Positions 9,445 to 20,519 of a stretch of DNA of 64,000 nt are shown here, in pieces. Both the position numbers and the translations under genes were made by a program. The notes under the pieces are model-generated. The model was given only the letters and a program-made list of their open reading frames with translations, made no database searches and was not told where the DNA came from. Source of the stretch: Imbricaverruca yamaguchii (taxonomy: Eukaryota > Arthropoda > Thecostraca > Neoverrucidae); the NCBI GenBank assembly GCA_034440575.1, contig JAOTOL010001560.1, positions 62,001 through 126,000 of the forward strand. The letters are read 5' to 3'. Each line of letters starts with the position of its first letter. Positions within the stretch are counted from its first letter, which is position 1.

Positions 9445-9985
9445 GGCATGGTGGCCTGGTGATCGGTGTGGCGACCTGACCCGTAATGTGACTGGTGTGG
9501 TGACCTGACCCGTAATGTGATTGGTGTGGTGACCTGACCCGTAATGTGACTGGTGTGGCGACCTGACCCGTAATGTGACTGGTGTGGTGACCTGACCCGT
9601 AATGTGACTGGTGTGGTGACCTGACCCGTAATGTGACTGGTGTGGCGACCTGACCCGTAATGTGACTGGTGTGGTGACATGACCTGTAGTGTGACTGGTG
9701 TGGTGACCTGACCCCTAATGTGACTGATGTGGTGACCTGACCCGTAATATGACTGGTGTGGTGACATGACCTGTAATGTGACTGGTGTGGTGACCTGACC
9801 CGTACTGTGACTGGTGTGGTGACCTGACCCGTAATGTGACTGGTGTGGTGACCTGACCCGTAGTGTGACTGGTGTGGTGACCTGACCCTTACTGTGACTG
9901 GTGTGGTGACCTGACCCGTAATGTGACTGGTGTGGTGACCTGACCCGTAGTGTGACTGGTGTGGTGACCTGACCTGGCCCGCCAG
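9445..9985. repeat. Intron F 29-bp minisatellite derived from the exon G start
   Basis: About eighteen units of 29 bp built on GTGACTGGTGTGGTGACC then TGACCCGTAAT. The leftmost unit reads GTGATCGGTGTGGCGACC and exon G itself begins GTGATCGGCGTGGTGACC, so the unit overlaps the exon's first 18 bases. The array ends in the functional acceptor CCCGCCAG (AG 9984-9985). Confidence 0.95.
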
Positions 9986-10423
9986 GTGATCGGCGTGGTG
10001 ACCCGGAAGGACCTGGCCCGGTACCGCGCCGGCGGCCCCATCTGGCGTCGCACCGTGCGCCGCCTGCCGGTGGTGCGGCGGCGGCCGCCGGCCACGGCCG
10101 ACCAGCCGCTGTTCGGCGTGTGTCGACACCTGCTGGCCGAGCGGCTGGAGGTGCGCGCGCTGCACCGTGGCCAGCCGCCGCCGCCGCCGCCACCGCCACC
10201 GCCGCCACCGCCACCGCCACCGCCACCGCCACCGCCACCGCCACCGCCACCGCCACCGCCACCGCCACCGCCACCGCCACCGCCAGCCGACCAGTCCCGG
10301 CACAGCTGCACCGTCCTGGTGACGCCCGACCTCGGCACACCGGCCGACCAGCCGCCGCCCGACCAACACAGCGTGCCCGAGCTGGGCTCCGAGGGGGCAG
10401 AGTCGGCAGGTGTGCACTGCTGA
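9986..10423 (+). CDS. CLCN7: ClC-7-type exchanger, last exon G with poly-Pro tail
   Basis: One hundred and forty-five codons plus TGA. It begins VIGVVTRKDLARYRAGG, the conserved end of CBS2 in ClC-7. Human ClC-7 stops soon after this point. Here an Arg-rich stretch follows (RRTVRRLPVVRRRPP), then 37 consecutive prolines at 10175-10285 encoded by (CCGCCA)n-like repeats, then about 45 residues ending SAGVHC. The C-terminal extension is therefore unusual. It may be genuine low-complexity tail, or the mRNA may splice elsewhere after the CBS core. The stop codon lies inside a 26-bp tandem repeat. Confidence 0.85.
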   Translation: MIGVVTRKDLARYRAGGPIWRRTVRRLPVVRRRPPATADQPLFGVCRHLLAERLEVRALHRGQPPPPPPPPPPPPPPPPPPPPPPPPPPPPPPPPPPPPPADQSRHSCTVLVTPDLGTPADQPPPDQHSVPELGSEGAESAGVHC

Positions 10424-10500
10424 GGGAGTCGGGAGGTGTGCACTGCTGAGGGAGTCGGCAGGTGTGCACTGCTGAGGGAGTCGGCAGGTGTGCACTATTG
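10397..10500. repeat. 26-bp tandem repeat spanning the stop codon
   Basis: Four units of GAGTCGGCAGGTGTGCACTG, each followed by CTGAGG or a variant. The first unit encodes the last residues and TGA of the transporter; the others lie in the 3' UTR. A degenerate continuation reaches about 10560. Confidence 0.92.
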
Positions 10501-11900
10501 TGCACTGCTCCCTGAGAGTCGGCGGGTGTGCGCTGCTGAGGCCGCTGCTGAGGCCGCTGCTGTTGCGCTGTGGAGCGAGTCACTGTGGCGTCTAGGCGGT
10601 GTCGCTGGACGCGGATGGTCAGCAGGGCTGAACACGCTTCAGGAAGTGAGTCGGTCGGGCTTTCTGAGCGCACAAGCCGGCTGGAATGACCATAGTCATG
10701 TTACGCCTCTGCTTTAGACCAGCAGCTGACAATAGATGACCACACGGGTCAGTATTCTAAGTAACTTTTAGCCAGGAGGACCAAGGCGACGGGCCGTCCT
10801 GTGCGAGGTCATCGTTGCTGTATCTCTTGGACTGTTGCAGCGGCTGACTCATCAGGGAGATGGAGTGGGCTGTCTGACTGGGTGCTGGTCGGCAGTTCGT
10901 GTCACCCAGCTGTGATGGGAGTGAATTGTTTGGTGTAGGGCATTGATATGCCCAGAGCGGCACGGCATGTTTTCCGTCCCCTGCACTCCCGTTTCAGGTC
11001 ACCCGTTCACACATTAGGTCGGGAAGCTGGCCCGCCTGCTCATCTCGACCCACTATGCGTTCCGCAATTGAAGCGTTATACTAACGGCATCAATGCCATG
11101 ACATCTGTTCAGTGTATGGATCCGACCTCTTCGTGGAAAGTTAAGCATGGAAATTTTAAACCGTCACTGTTTTAAGCCAGCTGTATGCACTTATGTATAC
11201 CTCGTGAATATATCACTGTATGCTATATGTCGTTATGCTGTAAATCGTATGTAGTCGGTGTCATTGTACACGGTCATTGTGCACGTATTTGTGCTGTGAA
11301 AACGTAGATATTTTAGCGTCGGATGTAGCTATTCTGGCCTACTTTGCTTGTGTCCAGACTTGTCACACCTGCTGTGGCCACGTGTCAACAGCCTACCACT
11401 CCCCGTGGTAAGTCGTTCCTGTGGTTCCAGTTCCGTCTCAGCTGCTCCAAACTCGCGCGGAAGCCGACGGCGGGTGTCGTTCCTGGTCGGTTCCTGTTCC
11501 TAATGTTTGGCCCGACCGTTGTAGTGGGCCCAGCCGTGGCGCTGGGTCCCGCCATAGTGTCTGGCACCGTCTTTGTATTGGGTGCACTGGGTGTTCACAA
11601 CCGTGTGCGTCCGGTGACCGTATCCGGAGGGTCTGCACTGTCAGACGCCGATTTTAAGCGCGCTGTTCTGTTGTCAGTGTGGATACTGACCGGTGGGTGT
11701 CCTGTTGGAACAGAGCGTATGGCTCCTGTGACAACGGCAGCTTCATTTGGTGTGCTCCACGCTTGTGTAAACTCTGAGCTTTCTGAGACGGGTTTCAAGA
11801 CTATGTCGCCTGGCGTGGATGTAGGATGCGGTTTTCCCAAATGTTTACGGATTTTTAGGACGTGTTAAGCGCAATAAATGTCGTAACGTCATCAAGTGTG
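10424..11900 (+). other. CLCN7: Probable 3' UTR of the ClC-7-like gene
   Basis: After the stop there is no further recognisable coding. The stretch ends in a canonical polyadenylation signal followed by a GU-rich element, so it is best read as 3' UTR. An open frame of about 170 codons at 11344-11868 has no ATG at its start and no family motif. Confidence 0.6.
11873..11878 (+). promoter_or_regulatory. Polyadenylation signal AATAAA
   Basis: AATAAA followed 19-30 bp later by TGTGTCTTGTTTTGG, a GU/U-rich downstream element. This is the likely 3' end of the transporter transcript. Confidence 0.65.
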
Positions 11901-11933
11901 TCTTGTTTTGGTCCGGCCATGAAGATTACTGGG

Positions 11934-12099
11934 GTATATATATATATATATATTATATTGCCTTCAAAGTGAAATGAGAGCAATTGGCAACTCAAACTCC
12001 CGTAATAAAATGAGCCAAACAGCTTCCGTGTAATTCGCCGACGCTTTACAATGGTATTAGCTAAGCGAAAATCGAACGTGCTACATTTTGATATCCTGG
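11934..12099. repeat. Dispersed ~140-bp repeat, copy 1, next to (TA)n
   Basis: A short (TA)n tract (11934-11958) is followed by sequence (11960-12099) that recurs at 25318-25457. Both copies share GCCTTCA-AGTGAAATG near the start, and CGAAAATCGAACGTGCTACA then TTTTGATATC at the end. The (TA)n-plus-body arrangement suggests a small mobile element with a simple-repeat terminus. Confidence 0.8.
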
Positions 12100-13580
12100 A
12101 CAGCATCCGTGAAGTGTTAACGCTGTCACTTACGCACTCAATTCCAGGATGTGTCCGATTGCCATTTTGTATTCATGTAAAATGCATGTTAAATGTCATA
12201 CGTTAGCGAATCAATTTGCAATGGTCTGAATTAAACCGGTATAAAATGATTTACCTCCGAATGCCATACTGTGCTGTTTTATTGGCATCCAGCCCTGTCC
12301 TTTTTCATATTTTGACATGAAGCTTTCAGACATTACTGGGGTTTTAGCATGACTAGATAAGCGTCGAGCGCCAACATTTCCTGCCCGTAGAACCCGCGGG
12401 ACCGCGGAACCCGCGGAACCTGCCAGACAATTCCAGCCTTGATCAATGCCCAGCAAGGTCGGCTCTACCACGCCAGCATTTCATAGGAGAAATTCCCGGT
12501 GGTGTCTGCATCCTTTCATAAACGTCCATTCACGTGATGTTTTTGCAACAATATCGAGGGAACCTGTCGGTCGGAAATCATGCCAAGTACAAAGCCCTAT
12601 CGCTTCAGTTATGAAAATATCCGGTAGTTTTTGTCGTTTAGGCCCATTAACGTTCAGGGATTAGTTCGGCGCCCAGCCGTATTAGCAACTGTTTGTCGGC
12701 AGCGGGCCCCGGGTCGACGCCGCCGGCGTACCGCCACCTTTGGTGTGCGATGATCAGAATATAGTTCCAGAAGACAATGCGCAAAGTAACGTTCCGTGCA
12801 ATATATCAGTGTGTCAGTGCAATCGACACCTGAGGGAGGGCTAGCATTGGTTCGCTTGATCCTATGAGGGTCGGTGGACGTCTTTTGACGCCTTTTGATG
12901 TCGAGGACCATTTTGGGTTCGGAAATTGGGCTCCCTGGACTCATTTTCTTCCACCCCTTGTCAAGGAACGAAGCCCTGTGTGTAACCTTGATGATCTTAA
13001 AGGAAAAAATCGTGTTGCCGTCTCATTTTTGGGCTGCCACTTCATTTGGAGCGCATGATCGTATTTGGCCCGTGACACCAGCCAGGGTGATAGTGCCGAT
13101 CACCGATGCGCACGCACCGGCCCCAGCCAGCGTGCACCGTGCGCAGCAGCGTCGCCGGTGGCCGGTCTGGCGGCACAATTGAGACGTGTTTACGCGGCGC
13201 TCGGTCGCGGCGGTCGGCGCCACAACAGCCACCCGCTGCAGCGCGCCGCGCCGGCCGGCCGCGATGACACACCAGCCGCGATAAGATCGTGTCACTAAGT
13301 ACGACTTACTTCACTTCAGGTGGCGGCCGACAGACAGCGAGTCGCGCGCTGCGAAAGCTGACACGGCTGCGCCGCGGCAAAAACCGGCCGCCGGCTCTGG
13401 CGTTAATCACAATTACGTCAAAGGCGCCGACGCCTGCTGGACGCCCGCTCGAGCTCGCTGCGAGCTGGTCCGGCCGCAGCCGCGCCGACACCGCCTCACG
13501 GTCGGCCGTGCAGCTGTGCTGCAGAGGCGATGGTGCTGTGGTGTCGGTGCGGCGGCACCACACCACAGCAGTGTTTGAGC
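12100..13580. other. Intergenic, no gene seen; GC-rich from ~13,060
   Basis: No exon recognised. 12390-12425 has overlapping GAACCCGCGG/ACCGCGG repeats. 13060-13560 is GC- and CpG-rich and leads into the 22-bp array. Confidence 0.6.
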
Positions 13581-13582
13581 GT

Positions 13583-15130
13583 CGGCGGTGCTGTAGTGTC
13601 GTGGTGACGGTGCTGTAGTGTCATGGTGACGGTGCTGTAGTGTCATGGTGACGGTGCTGTAGTGTCATGGTGACGGTGTTGTGGTGTCATGGTGACGGTG
13701 CTGTAGTGTCGTGGTGACGGTGCTGTAGTGTCGTGGTGACGGTGCTGTGGTGTCGTGGTGACGGTGTTGTGGTGTCGTGGTGACTATGCTGTTCTTTGGG
13801 GGCGGCTGTACTGTAGTGTCGTGGTGACGGTGCTGTGGTGTCGTGGTGACGGTGCTGTGGTGTCGTGGTGACGGTGCTGTGGTGTCGTGGTGACGGTGCT
13901 GTGGTGTCGTGGTGACGGTGCTGTAGTGTCGTGGTGACGGTGCTGTGGTGTCGTGGTGACGGTGTTGTGGTGTCGTGGTGACTATGCTGTTCTTTGGGGG
14001 CGGCTGTACTGTAGTGTCGTGGTGACGGTGCTGTGGTGTCGTGGTGACGGTGCTGTGGTGTCGTGGTGACGGTGCTGTGGTGTCGTGGTGACGGTGCTGT
14101 GGTGTCATGGTGACGGTGCTGTAGTGTCGTGGTGACGGTGCTGTGGTGTCGTGGTGACGGTGCTGTAGTGTCGCGGTGACGGTGTTGTGGTGTCGTGGTG
14201 ACGGTGCTGTAGTGTCATGGTGACGGTGCTGTGGTGTCGTGGTGACGGTGCTGTGGTGTCGTGGTGACGGTGCTGTGGTGTCGTGGTGACGGTGCTGTGG
14301 TGTCGTGGTGACGGTGATGTGGTGTCGTGGTGACGGTGCTGTGGTGTCGTGGTGACGGTGCTGTGGTGTCGTGGTGACGGTGCTGTGGTGTCGTGGTGAC
14401 GGTGCTGTGGTGTCGTGGTGACGGTGCTGTGGTGTCGTGGTGACGGTGCTGTGGTGTCATGGTGACGGTGCTGTAGTGTCGTGGTGACGGTGCTGTAGTG
14501 TCGTGGTGACGGTGCTGTAGTGTCGTGGTGACGGTGCTGTAGTGTCGTGGTGACGGTGCTGTAGTGTCGTGGTGACGGTGCTGTAGTGTCGTGGTGACGG
14601 TGCTGTAGTGTCGTGGTGACGGTGCTGTAGTGTCGTGGTGACGGTGCTGTAGTGTCGTGGTGACGGTGCTGTGGTGTCGTGGTGACGGTGTTGTGGTGTC
14701 ATGGTGACGGTGTTGTGGTGTCGTGGTGATGGTGTTGTAGTGTCGTGGTGTCGTGGTAACGGTGCTATAGTGTCGTGGTGACGGTGTTGTGGTGTCATGG
14801 TGACGGTGTTGTGGTGTCATGGTGACGGTGTTGTGGTGTCACGGTGACGGTGTTGTGGTGTCGTGGTGACGGTGCTGTGGTGTCGTGGTGACGGTGCTAT
14901 AGTGTCGTGGTGACGGTGTTGTGGTGTCATGGTGACGGTGTTGTGGTGTCGTGGTGACGGTGCTGTAGTGTCGTGGTGTCGTGGTGACGGTGCTATAGTG
15001 TCGTGGTGACGGTGTTGTGGTGTCATGGTGACGGTGTTGTGGTGTCATGGTGACGGTGTTGTGGTGTCACGGTGACGGTGTTGTGGTGTCATGGTGACGG
15101 TGCTGTAGTGTCATAGTGACGGTGCTGTTC
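13583..15130. repeat. 22-bp minisatellite, ~70 units, with 198-bp higher-order copies
   Basis: Units of GTGTCGTGGTGACGGTGCTG plus TA or TG. A variant block (ACTATGCTGTTCTTTGGGGG) occurs at 13783 and again exactly 198 bp (9 units) later at 13981; a relative appears near 15120. Reverse-strand Thr/Pro/Ser/His frames across it are artefacts. Confidence 0.97.
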
Positions 15131-15440
15131 TGTGGGGGCGGCTGTACTGTAGTGCAGGCGTGGTGGTACTGTAGTATTGTAGTATCAGGGCGGAAGTACT
15201 GTAGTATTAGGGCGGCGGTACTGTGGTGTCAAGGCGGCGGTACTCTAGTAGTTGAGCGTAGTAGCTGAGAGTAGTATCAGGGCGGCATTACTGTAGTATC
15301 AGGACGGCGGTACTGTAGTATCAGGGCGGAAGTACTGTAGTATTAGGGCGGCGGTACTGTGGTGTCAAGGCGGCAGTAGTCTAGTAGCTGAGCGGTAGTA
15401 TCAGGGCGGCAGGACTGTAGTATCACGGCGGCAATAATGT
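15131..15440. repeat. Degenerate ~22-23-bp repeats
   Basis: Diverged units of the type AGTATCAGGGCGGCGGTACTGT, continuing from the 22-bp array and leading into a 66-bp higher-order array. Confidence 0.85.
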
Positions 15441-15838
15441 TGCCGCCCTGATAATTAGTATTCGGGCGTCAGCGCTGTAGTGTCAGGGCAGTGGTGCTGT
15501 AGTATCAGGGCGACAGTACTGCAGTATCGGGACGGTGCCACTGTAGTGTCAGGGCAACGGTGCTGTAGTATCAGGGCGACAGTACTGCAGTATCGGGACG
15601 GTGCCAGTGTAGTGTCAGGGCAGCGGTGCTGTAGTATCAGGGCGACAGTACTGCAGTATCGGGACGTTGCCACTGTAGTGTCAGGGCAGCGGTGCTGTAG
15701 TATCAGGGCGACAGTACTGCAGTATCGGGACGGTGCCACTGTAGTGTCGGGGCAGCGGTGCTGTAGTATCAGGCCGACAGTACTGCAGTATCGGGACGGT
15801 GCCACTGTAGTGTCGGGGCAGCGGTGCTGTAGTGTTTG
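15441..15838. repeat. 66-bp higher-order array (3 x 22 bp)
   Basis: Anchor TGTCAGGGCA recurs at 15481, 15547, 15613 and 15679, an exact 66-bp step. Each unit holds three related 22-mers: GTGTCAGGGCAGCGGTGCTG, GTATCAGGGCGACAGTACTG and GTATCGGGACGGTGCCACTG (each plus TA or CA). Confidence 0.95.
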
Positions 15839-17370
15839 AGTGGTGTCGTTCCTGTGACGTCCAGCTTGAATCTCGATTCAGCTCTCACATGTGCGGGGCA
15901 ATGTGGTCAGGCGCCGACGCTCAGAACTGGCGGAAACTCCCTCGCCGTGTCTCATTCGGCCCCCGCGGACAGCGTTCATAAGCAACACGTCTGATGATAA
16001 TCGGAAGGTGTACAGTGGAAATGTCTGGTGCGCCGAAGCAACAGTGGAGGATCAAACTATCGATCGGTGGTTATTCAACTCCCGCTCCGCTGAGGAGGCG
16101 TAGGGGGCAGATCTGTCTCCTGCCGAATTGTTCTAATAAAGTTATTGAAACAATTTCCAGTTGTGGAACACGCACTGCGATATAAACTTAAGCCTGCAGT
16201 AACTGTTCTCTTATTAAATACACAATTTGTAACCGAAAACGATATTCTATCTCACTGGATCGGGAGAGAGTGACGCCAAAGTGACGTAACCTCTGGCGAC
16301 TATTGAATGAATGGGTGAGCGGAAAAATTCCCTAAAAACGATGAAATGGGTATCAAGCAATCAACAACTAGTTAACAAATTAACAAGTATCAACTTAGCA
16401 ATTATTTTGCGTCAAGTGATAGGGATTCTAAGTGGCAATAATCCAGCCATCTAAAAATTGTTTTCTTGTGCAACATAGTTGAGAAAACTCGTAAAACTAT
16501 TATATTTTAACTGGAAATGATTTAACTTGTTCCAAGAAACAGCATCTACATCATTCAGACTCAGCTTTGAATATGGATAGCCAATTTCACCTCAATATCC
16601 CTCAGAATGTCTGAAATTTGTCGTACCAAATGTCCGGTGATGGTCTCAGGATTGTAAGACATTGATTGTCGCACATCGTCGCAGCGTCGTTTGCGGTAAA
16701 CATGGCGCCGGCATCAGTGGCACTAGCCTTCGACATTTATTGATGTTTTGTATCCCTTCCACTGTGCACCCTGTCAATGACATTTCATAATGCAACACAA
16801 AATTATGTATACGCAACGGGGCTTTAAATGTCTTTTTAAATTGTGGGTTTTTAACAACCTACACAAAATGTGCTCGTGATATATTTTCTTTATATTTGTT
16901 TTATTTGTAAGCGAAAAACGCAATATTTTTCTGTCTTTCGGGTTCCTGGAAAAGTTGTGTAGAAGCGTGTACCGCATGTGAATAAGGCCAGATTCATCAT
17001 TATCATGATTCAGGTCGTATTTTTACTCAGGGATGCCTTCCTGACTGCCTCAGGATGGAAGGCGCCAGAACGTGCCGAACGGCCTTCGCGCTGGTTAGTT
17101 TTTAGGGCTTTAGGGCGCATTTAGGGCCGTCGCGCTGCTACAATTGCATGATGTTCGACTCAGATCAGAACTTCACCGAATAGGTCAATTTGTAAGCTTG
17201 AAATGACCTGTTACTCCACATGCAAAACTTGGCACACACAAATGATTAACAGCCGTGTTAGTCATTGCACCGCTTAGATATATTTGATATAATCTTACAG
17301 ATAATTACACATCATGTGTTCGAAAACCATGAAGCATGAACAAGAAGAAGATGAATGATTAAATAAGATA
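15839..17370. other. Intergenic, mostly AT-rich, nothing recognised
   Basis: No gene, RNA or repeat supported. Short open frames show no family resemblance. Confidence 0.6.
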
Positions 17371-17372
17371 AA

Positions 17373-17421
<49 letters not shown>

Positions 17422-17460
17422 TATGTATATATATGTATATGTATATGAATACATACATAT
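17371..17460. repeat. (TA)n microsatellite
   Basis: About 45 bp of pure TA followed by interrupted ATGTATATG repeats. Confidence 0.95.
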
Positions 17461-17814
17461 ACACCTCAATATAAATAATTATGCCCATATATGCTTGGGT
17501 GAGTGTGTGTATTTATTTTTGCATTTACTTCCATGAAGTGTGTAATAATTTTATATCTATGAACCACCTATGAAGTGATAGCACAATGGGAGATCGAAAA
17601 AAATACAAGGAATGCCATCGAAAGAATGCAAGGGCAAGCGATGCGAATATCAAAGGTGTATTAGTCAAAATAAGGTGGAAATTAGAAAATCAACGCATTT
17701 TGAGATCTCACTAGCTATAGTATTTGTATTCTCAACATCATGACTCCTATTTTAACCGCGTTATATTTAGCTTGCTTTGGTAATGTCATCTGAAGTAGTC
17801 CCGAGGATTCTAGG

Positions 17815-18525
17815 AGAAATGTACGTGAGGACAAATGTACGTATGGCAGATGTACGTAAGCAAATGTTCGTAAGCGCAAATGTACTTATGGCAATTGTAC
17901 GCAAGCACAGATGTACGTATGGCTAATGTACGTAAGCGCAAATGTACGTATGGCAAATTTACGTATGCGCAAATGTACGTATGCGCAAATATACGTATGC
18001 GCAAAAGTACGTAAGCGCAAATGTACGTATGCGAAAATGTACGTATGCGCAAATGTACGTAAACGCAAATGTACGTATGCGAAAAAGTACGTAAGCGCAA
18101 TTATACGTAAGCGCAAATGTACGTAATCGCAAATGTAAGTAAGCGCAAAAGTACGCAAGCGCAAATGTACGTCAGTGCAACGGTACCTAAACGTAAATGA
18201 ATGTAAGAGGAAATGTACGTACTATCCAATGTACGTACATATGCTCTTAGGTACATTTGCGCATACGTACTCTTGCGCTCACGTACATTTGCGCATACGT
18301 ACATTTGCGCATACGTACATTTGCGCTTACGTACATTTGCCATACGTACATTTGTGCTTACGTACATTAGCCATACGTACATCTGCGCTTAGGTACAATT
18401 GCCATACGTACATCTGCCATACGTACATTTGCTTTACGTACATCTGCCATACGTACATCTGCCATACGTACATTTGCTTTACGTACATCTGCCATACGTA
18501 CATTTGCTTTACGTACATTTGTCCG
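17815..18525. repeat. Inverted minisatellite with GTACGTA core
   Basis: The left arm (about 17815-18230) is tandem AATGTACGTATGCGCA-type units. The right arm (about 18240-18525) is the same unit in opposite orientation (TACGTACATTTGCGCA; at its far end TACGTACATCTGCCA and TACGTACATTTGCTT). They meet around 18230 at AATGTACGTACATATGC. The result is a ~700-bp foldback made of tandem repeats. Confidence 0.94.
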
Positions 18526-19390
18526 GTTACCGTCCCGAGAGAAGTTTCAATTTTACGGATCACTTGCGTAACTTCTTTAGGGCCACAAACTAACTCGCAC
18601 GAGAGCTTTGTATCATAACCAAATTTGAGTGTTGTTATATTGCACTGTATTGTTACATTGCATAACCTTGCATATATTTTCTGTACATATGTATTTATTT
18701 ACCTGGCAAAAAAAATTAAAGCAGCAAACAACTGGGATTTCTGAAAAGACAGGCTTCCTTCAGTCATTTTGATCTTAACCTGTTTTGGGTGACCATGTAG
18801 ACCATGGGCGACCAAGAAAGATGTTCAGTTCATTTAATTTCATTCCAAGCCAATTTGCATTGATTTTGTGCAATCGACATTTTGCTACAGCTTTTAGTCG
18901 TCTGTATGTAGCCAGCCTACATATAGCGCAACAATGTATTCGGGCGTACTGCCGCGGTAGTGGAAGCCGCCGGCCGGCGGCAGTCGGGTCAGTGACCTCA
19001 TGTCGGGTCAGCATGGTTGGTGACCTCGTGTCGGGTCAGCCGGCGGCGGTGACCCGCTGTTGGTGCAGAGCGCGTCGTGACGACCGGTGGCGATGACTGT
19101 GCGCGCGGCCGGCGCCGGCTGTCGGCTGAGGCGGAGGTGACGGCGAGCTAGGTGCGGCGGACACGGGGGCTCGTGCCGACACCCGGGGGCGCGGAACGGC
19201 CGGCAGAGCCGAACACGGGACTGGCCGGCGACCGGTGGCTGTGCTGACGGGATCGGCGCCGACGGCGGGACACGGGGGGGGGTCACGGAGGGGGGGCGGC
19301 AGCTGGACGACTGGATGGCGGCCACGCACGGCGCTCACACATGTCTAGAGTGTCCATACATCGAGTCACAGCGTGCCCTTTGTGGGTTTC
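18526..19390. other. Intergenic with a GC-rich block at 18,950-19,325
   Basis: No gene recognised. The GC-rich block is CpG-dense with a poly-G stretch near 19275 and could be a CpG-island promoter, without any exon I can attach to it. Confidence 0.5.
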
Positions 19391-19396
19391 CATGGT

Positions 19397-19464
19397 GTGA
19401 CACCATGGAAGATCACACCGGCGACCAAACATACGAAAGCCGTTGTGTTTTGGTGTCCTATTAG
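19397..19464. repeat. 68-bp dispersed repeat, copy 1
   Basis: GTGACACCATGGAAGATCAC followed by ACCGGCGACCAAACATACGA and so on to TTAG. It matches 20520-20587 with five differences, all transitions. In both copies one frame runs D-T-M-E-D-H-T-G to a TAG stop. Confidence 0.9.
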
Positions 19465-20519
19465 CGTGCCGTGGAAACAGCTGGAAGATCCAGCAGCACA
19501 TATATGGAAGCTTGGCAGTCGTGCAAAGTGCGGAATGGCTCCCAGTTATAACCAGGTGCAGTTTCCGATAGGTGGAGTCGTTAGTTCCCTGCACTGGTGA
19601 TGTGAGCTTGCGTGGGAATAATCTATGAGGGAAACAAAAACGGCATTTCATACAGCAGCTATATCTCAGGAAATCCAAGCTAGTCATGATGTGTGTATTT
19701 ATTTATATGTATTCATTTTCGTCATGCTTTATGTCGCTGTGCCCGTGTGTATCGCCTTCTATGTGGTCACGCTGACTACCGAATTCTTATGGGCCATTCA
19801 TCTGTTGTGTACCATTATGTACTTGTATTTTACGAATTTTTGTATCACTGAAAGCCAGAGAAAACTCTCTTTGTGAATTTGTTCCGCTAGCGGTGAGAAT
19901 GCAATGCAACAAGCTTTGGATGAGGCCATCGCTGAACTACGAGTTACTTCACCGATTATGTCATTGCGAGCAACATGGTAACCGGACGCCAAGTAGATGA
20001 AATGGGTGTGTTACCCCCTCCCCATTGGTAAGATATAACGGACCCCGTTTTGACTGATCAGATATATATCCGGTCACAAGTCTGGCATTAATAACGCCTT
20101 GGAGCACATGCGAAACTTAAAACGGATGAAGCGTACGAGCAATAGCACCGACAATGTCGACCAGGCTGGTTGGGTTCACGGTTCCGATAATTACCAGAAA
20201 AATAGCTCGCAATAGCTGGCTCAATCGCAGGCCACACGAATGGACAAGATAAGATATGGTTTTACCTTTGAGCGTGCGGCACATGCTAGACAGGCACGTC
20301 CTTAAGTATGTGCACAGGTGAATCTGCTATCAAAAGCCAGAATTCACAAAATAGGTCGCGGAGATACTATTGTGCGATTCTGTGTCAACCCAGTGCGCAT
20401 AGCTCATAGGCTTGCCCTATGTGATACGTCGACACCATGTCAACTCCATAATTACCCTGGTTTCACGAAAACCTTCGACTCGTGCCGCTTTCGTGAGTTG
20501 GTACCAATCCCTGTCGAAT
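19465..20519. other. Intergenic, nothing recognised
   Basis: Lies between the two 68-bp repeats. A small hydrophobic open frame (19625-19876) has no recognisable domain. Confidence 0.55.

Noticed and set aside
8951..10673. Reverse-strand frames of over 400 codons, with Arg/Trp or Ala/Val repeats
   Set aside because: Antisense to exons F and G and to the poly-Pro tract and arrays.
11344..11868. ~174-codon frame before AATAAA
   Set aside because: Starts at TTG, no homology seen, better explained as 3' UTR of the transporter.
13583..15130. Possible CRISPR-like array
   Set aside because: Units are contiguous with no unique spacers, and the context is eukaryotic; it is a minisatellite.
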